Part shown: piece by piece, positions 61,744-64,000 of the stretch
Layout: each line of letters starts with the position of its first letter
Position numbering within the stretch: the first letter of the stretch is position 1
Source: Bacteroidota bacterium
Lineage (GTDB): Bacteria; Bacteroidota; Bacteroidia; Bacteroidales; UBA10428
Assembly: GCA_016699695.1 (NCBI GenBank)
Contig: CP065006.1
Coordinates: forward strand, 3,410,001-3,474,000
DNA length: 64,000 nucleotides
Direction: 5' to 3'
Notes under the pieces: model-generated
What the model was told of the DNA's origin: nothing
The model's database searches: none
The model's input: the letters and a program-made list of their open reading frames with translations, nothing else
Made by a program: the position numbers and the translations under genes

Positions 61744-64000
61744 ATGAAAAGGTCAATCAAAAAAATATCCATTATCGCAATTTCGGCGATTGCAGTTGGT
61801 GCTTTGCTTCAGTTTACCATTCGCCATACAGAATACAGCGAACCGGCGGCTGCAGTAAATCGTAACATTCCTCCATTTCTCGAAAAGGACTCTGGTTGGG
61901 CCGATTCGCTAAATAAAACTTTGTCGGACCGCGAGAAATTGGGCCAGATGCTCATGGTTCCGGCCTATCCGAAAAAAGGAGCAGAAGACACAGCACGCAT
62001 AGCGGACCTTATTCGCAAACACCAGGTAGGAGGGATTATCTTTTTCCAGGGAAGTCCGGAAGAAGTGCATGGTCTTGCCCGGTATTACCAATCGATCTCG
62101 AAAATACCACTTCTTATTGCCATCGATGGTGAATGGGGATTAGCGATGCGGCTGTCCAACACCATTCAGTATCCCAAGCAAATGACCCTTGGAGCTATAA
62201 GCTCCGACATGCTGATTTACCAAATGGGGTACGATATCGCCAGTCAGATGAAACACCTGGGTATACACATCAATTTTGCACCTGTTGTTGATGTCAACAA
62301 CAACCCGGCTAACCCAGTTATCAATGCACGGTCGTTTGGTGAACAAAAAAACAATGTGGCCCGTAAGGGAATTTTATATATGAAAGGTATGCAGGACGCC
62401 GGTGTGATGGCTTTTGCCAAGCATTTTCCGGGCCATGGCGATACCGACACCGATTCGCACCACGATTTACCTGTTGTGATGCATTCGGCCGAAAGACTAG
62501 ACAGCCTGGAGCTATATCCCTTCCGAGCCTTAATCAATGCCGGAGTTTCGGGTGTGATGCTGGCCCACATGCACATTCCTGCACTCGACAACACACCCAA
62601 CCTGCCTTCGACTTTATCATCGGCTATTGCCAATGATTTATTGCAAAAAGAAATGTGCTTCGAGGGACTGGTAGTGACCGATGCCATGAATATGAAGGGA
62701 GTGGCCGATTATTTTCCAGCCATTGAGGCTAATCTAATGGCTATAAAAGCCGGTAACAACATCCTTCTGATGCCACACCAGATTGAGGAAAGCATAGAGG
62801 CTATTCTTAAGGAAATGGAATCGGATGCAAAAATAAAAGAGCAGGTTAATCAAAGCTGCCAGAAGATTCTTAAGGCAAAAAAATGGGCTTTTACGCATGC
62901 TAAAAGCGAAACCTATTCAGCCGACAGTCTCAATAAGCCAAAATTTGTAGCACAACGCAACCAACTTTATGCCGCTGCTCTTACCCTTATTCAAAACCAA
63001 AATGACCTGCTACCCTTCAAAGCGCTGGACACCCTTCGGATAGCCAGTTTAACCCTTGGCGAAGGGAATTCAGAGAGTTTTACACAATCACTGAAACTAT
63101 ATTCGAAAATACAATCCTTTTCAGGCATTATAGCCACCGATAGCGTTCAAGTAAATAAGCTGGTTTCCAAATTACAATCGTATAACCTTGTTTTAATCAG
63201 TTTGCACAGCAATAGTCTGAATGCCGGCAAGAAGTTTGGTGTTTCGGACGAAGAGATTCAACTCGTGGAGAAACTTGCACAGGCAAACAATTGTGTACTT
63301 ATTCACCTGGCTAATCCTTACATAATTTCACGCATTGACGAACTACATCGGTTTAAAGCAGTGCTGTTAGGCTATGAAAACAGTCCCGAAATTCAACAAT
63401 TAGCATCAGAGGCGCTGTTTGGTGCCGCAGAGGTGGTTGGCGCCTTGCCAGTTACCGTTTACCCGGCCTATCCGGCAGGTTTTGGAATGCAAAGCAAAAC
63501 GCTGAACCGCTTAAGTTATGTAACCCCATATGAAGCCGGGTTTGACGAGAAGAAACTTGCAACCATCGATTCGATTGTGAACGATGCCATTGCCCAAGGC
63601 GCCATTCCGGGTTGTCAGGTATTGGCTGCAAAGAACGGAAAGGTTTTTTTTTTCAAAGCCTTTGGGCATCATTCGTATCAAAAAAAAAACGAAGTTGAGC
63701 TAACCGACCTGTATGATATTGCTTCAATTACCAAAATTGCAGCTACCATGCCGGCTCTCATGCGTTTACAGGACGAAAAACTATTCGATGTAAGCGAACG
63801 ACTTGGTTATTACCTGCCAGAACTGGATACTTGTGCAAAGGGTAATCTTATTATTTCCGATATTTTATTGCACCAGGCAGGTCTGGCGCCATGGATCCCC
63901 TTTTATTGGCAAACCCTCGAACCTATTTATCCGGGGCAGGATCTTTTTAAAACACGTTATTCCGAAAACTATCCCTTGCAAGTGGGACCGAATGTTTTTG
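61744..64000 (+). CDS. GH3 (NagZ-like) glycosidase fused to a beta-lactamase domain (3' end outside)
   Basis: The frame runs off the window after about 752 residues. The N-terminus has a membrane anchor/signal (KKISIIAISAIAVGALLQF). The GH3 domain shows NagZ-type residues: IDGEWGLAMRL, the dyad loop KHFPGHGDTDTDSHHDLP, and GLVVTDAMNMKGV with the nucleophile Asp. A second GH3 half follows (~380-590). From ~600 a beta-lactamase/serine-hydrolase domain begins (GAIPGCQVLAAKNGKVFF) with the SxxK motif S661-I-T-K664. Fusions of this type are known in Bacteroidota and probably act in peptidoglycan turnover, cleaving GlcNAc-anhMurNAc with an added peptidase/esterase activity. Confidence 0.9.
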   Translation, partial: MKRSIKKISIIAISAIAVGALLQFTIRHTEYSEPAAAVNRNIPPFLEKDSGWADSLNKTLSDREKLGQMLMVPAYPKKGAEDTARIADLIRKHQVGGIIFFQGSPEEVHGLARYYQSISKIPLLIAIDGEWGLAMRLSNTIQYPKQMTLGAISSDMLIYQMGYDIASQMKHLGIHINFAPVVDVNNNPANPVINARSFGEQKNNVARKGILYMKGMQDAGVMAFAKHFPGHGDTDTDSHHDLPVVMHSAERLDSLELYPFRALINAGVSGVMLAHMHIPALDNTPNLPSTLSSAIANDLLQKEMCFEGLVVTDAMNMKGVADYFPAIEANLMAIKAGNNILLMPHQIEESIEAILKEMESDAKIKEQVNQSCQKILKAKKWAFTHAKSETYSADSLNKPKFVAQRNQLYAAALTLIQNQNDLLPFKALDTLRIASLTLGEGNSESFTQSLKLYSKIQSFSGIIATDSVQVNKLVSKLQSYNLVLISLHSNSLNAGKKFGVSDEEIQLVEKLAQANNCVLIHLANPYIISRIDELHRFKAVLLGYENSPEIQQLASEALFGAAEVVGALPVTVYPAYPAGFGMQSKTLNRLSYVTPYEAGFDEKKLATIDSIVNDAIAQGAIPGCQVLAAKNGKVFFFKAFGHHSYQKKNEVELTDLYDIASITKIAATMPALMRLQDEKLFDVSERLGYYLPELDTCAKGNLIISDILLHQAGLAPWIPFYWQTLEPIYPGQDLFKTRYSENYPLQVGPNVF

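Overview
The window looks like a chromosomal segment of a Bacteroidota bacterium, probably an environmental Bacteroidales/Marinilabiliales-type organism (inference). The signs are AT-rich DNA, a C-terminal secretion domain of the type IX secretion system (T9SS), a PorE-like OmpA protein, a NusG-like UpxY antiterminator, TTG-N19-TAnnTTTG promoter architecture, and almost no Shine-Dalgarno sequences.

Region A (1-12019, all minus strand) reads as one biosynthetic or signalling cluster. Its order of transcription is: UpxY-type antiterminator (apparent one-base frameshift), acyl carrier protein, AMP-dependent acyl ligase, FabG-type reductase, AfsA-type hotdog protein, an unknown 151-aa protein, HAD-IB phosphatase, Fe-S/FAD oxidoreductase, SDR of the thioester-reductase type, TPR protein, TetR regulator and RND exporter. 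An IS701-type element (6605-8101, TTAA target duplication) sits at the extreme 3' end of the afsA-like gene and splits the cluster. AfsA, ketoreductase and phosphatase are the activities expected for butyrolactone-type signal synthesis, and TetR proteins are the classical receptors of such signals. That makes this the best candidate for an undescribed system, but the product is unknown.

Region B (12975-17349 and 33796-47994) is a surface-polysaccharide (O-antigen/capsule) locus. It has sugar-nucleotide enzymes (UDP-glucuronate epimerase, WbpM/CapD-type dehydratase, RmlD-like reductase, epimerase), a WbpL-like initiating transferase, Wzx, Wzz, two Wzy/WaaL-type proteins, glycosyltransferases, a CapK-like ligase and a KAS III/SDR/GNAT/deacetylase group.

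Region C (17398-33795) is an accessory island that interrupts region B. It holds an AAA_14/DUF4143 ATPase, a tail-fibre-like secreted protein, a small T9SS protein, a 2180-aa SpvB/RHS giant with a C39-like cysteine-peptidase tip followed directly by a probable exported immunity protein, an IS66 element, a truncated IS256-type transposase and an IS3 element. Copies of a 29-bp repeat in the same orientation lie at both island edges, and several REP-like palindromes are scattered inside.

Region D (48314-64000) is mostly cell-envelope and secreted functions: a large ABC transporter with a degenerate nucleotide-binding site, an M1 aminopeptidase, a PAP2-GT39-GT2 operon, alkaline phosphatase, a PorE-like OmpA/TPR/PD40 protein, a bleomycin-hydrolase-type peptidase and a GH3-beta-lactamase fusion that runs off the end. 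The 51.4-52.0 kb gap has two strong intrinsic terminators and a leader element shared with the small T9SS protein gene at 21 kb. No rRNA, tRNA or CRISPR array was found.
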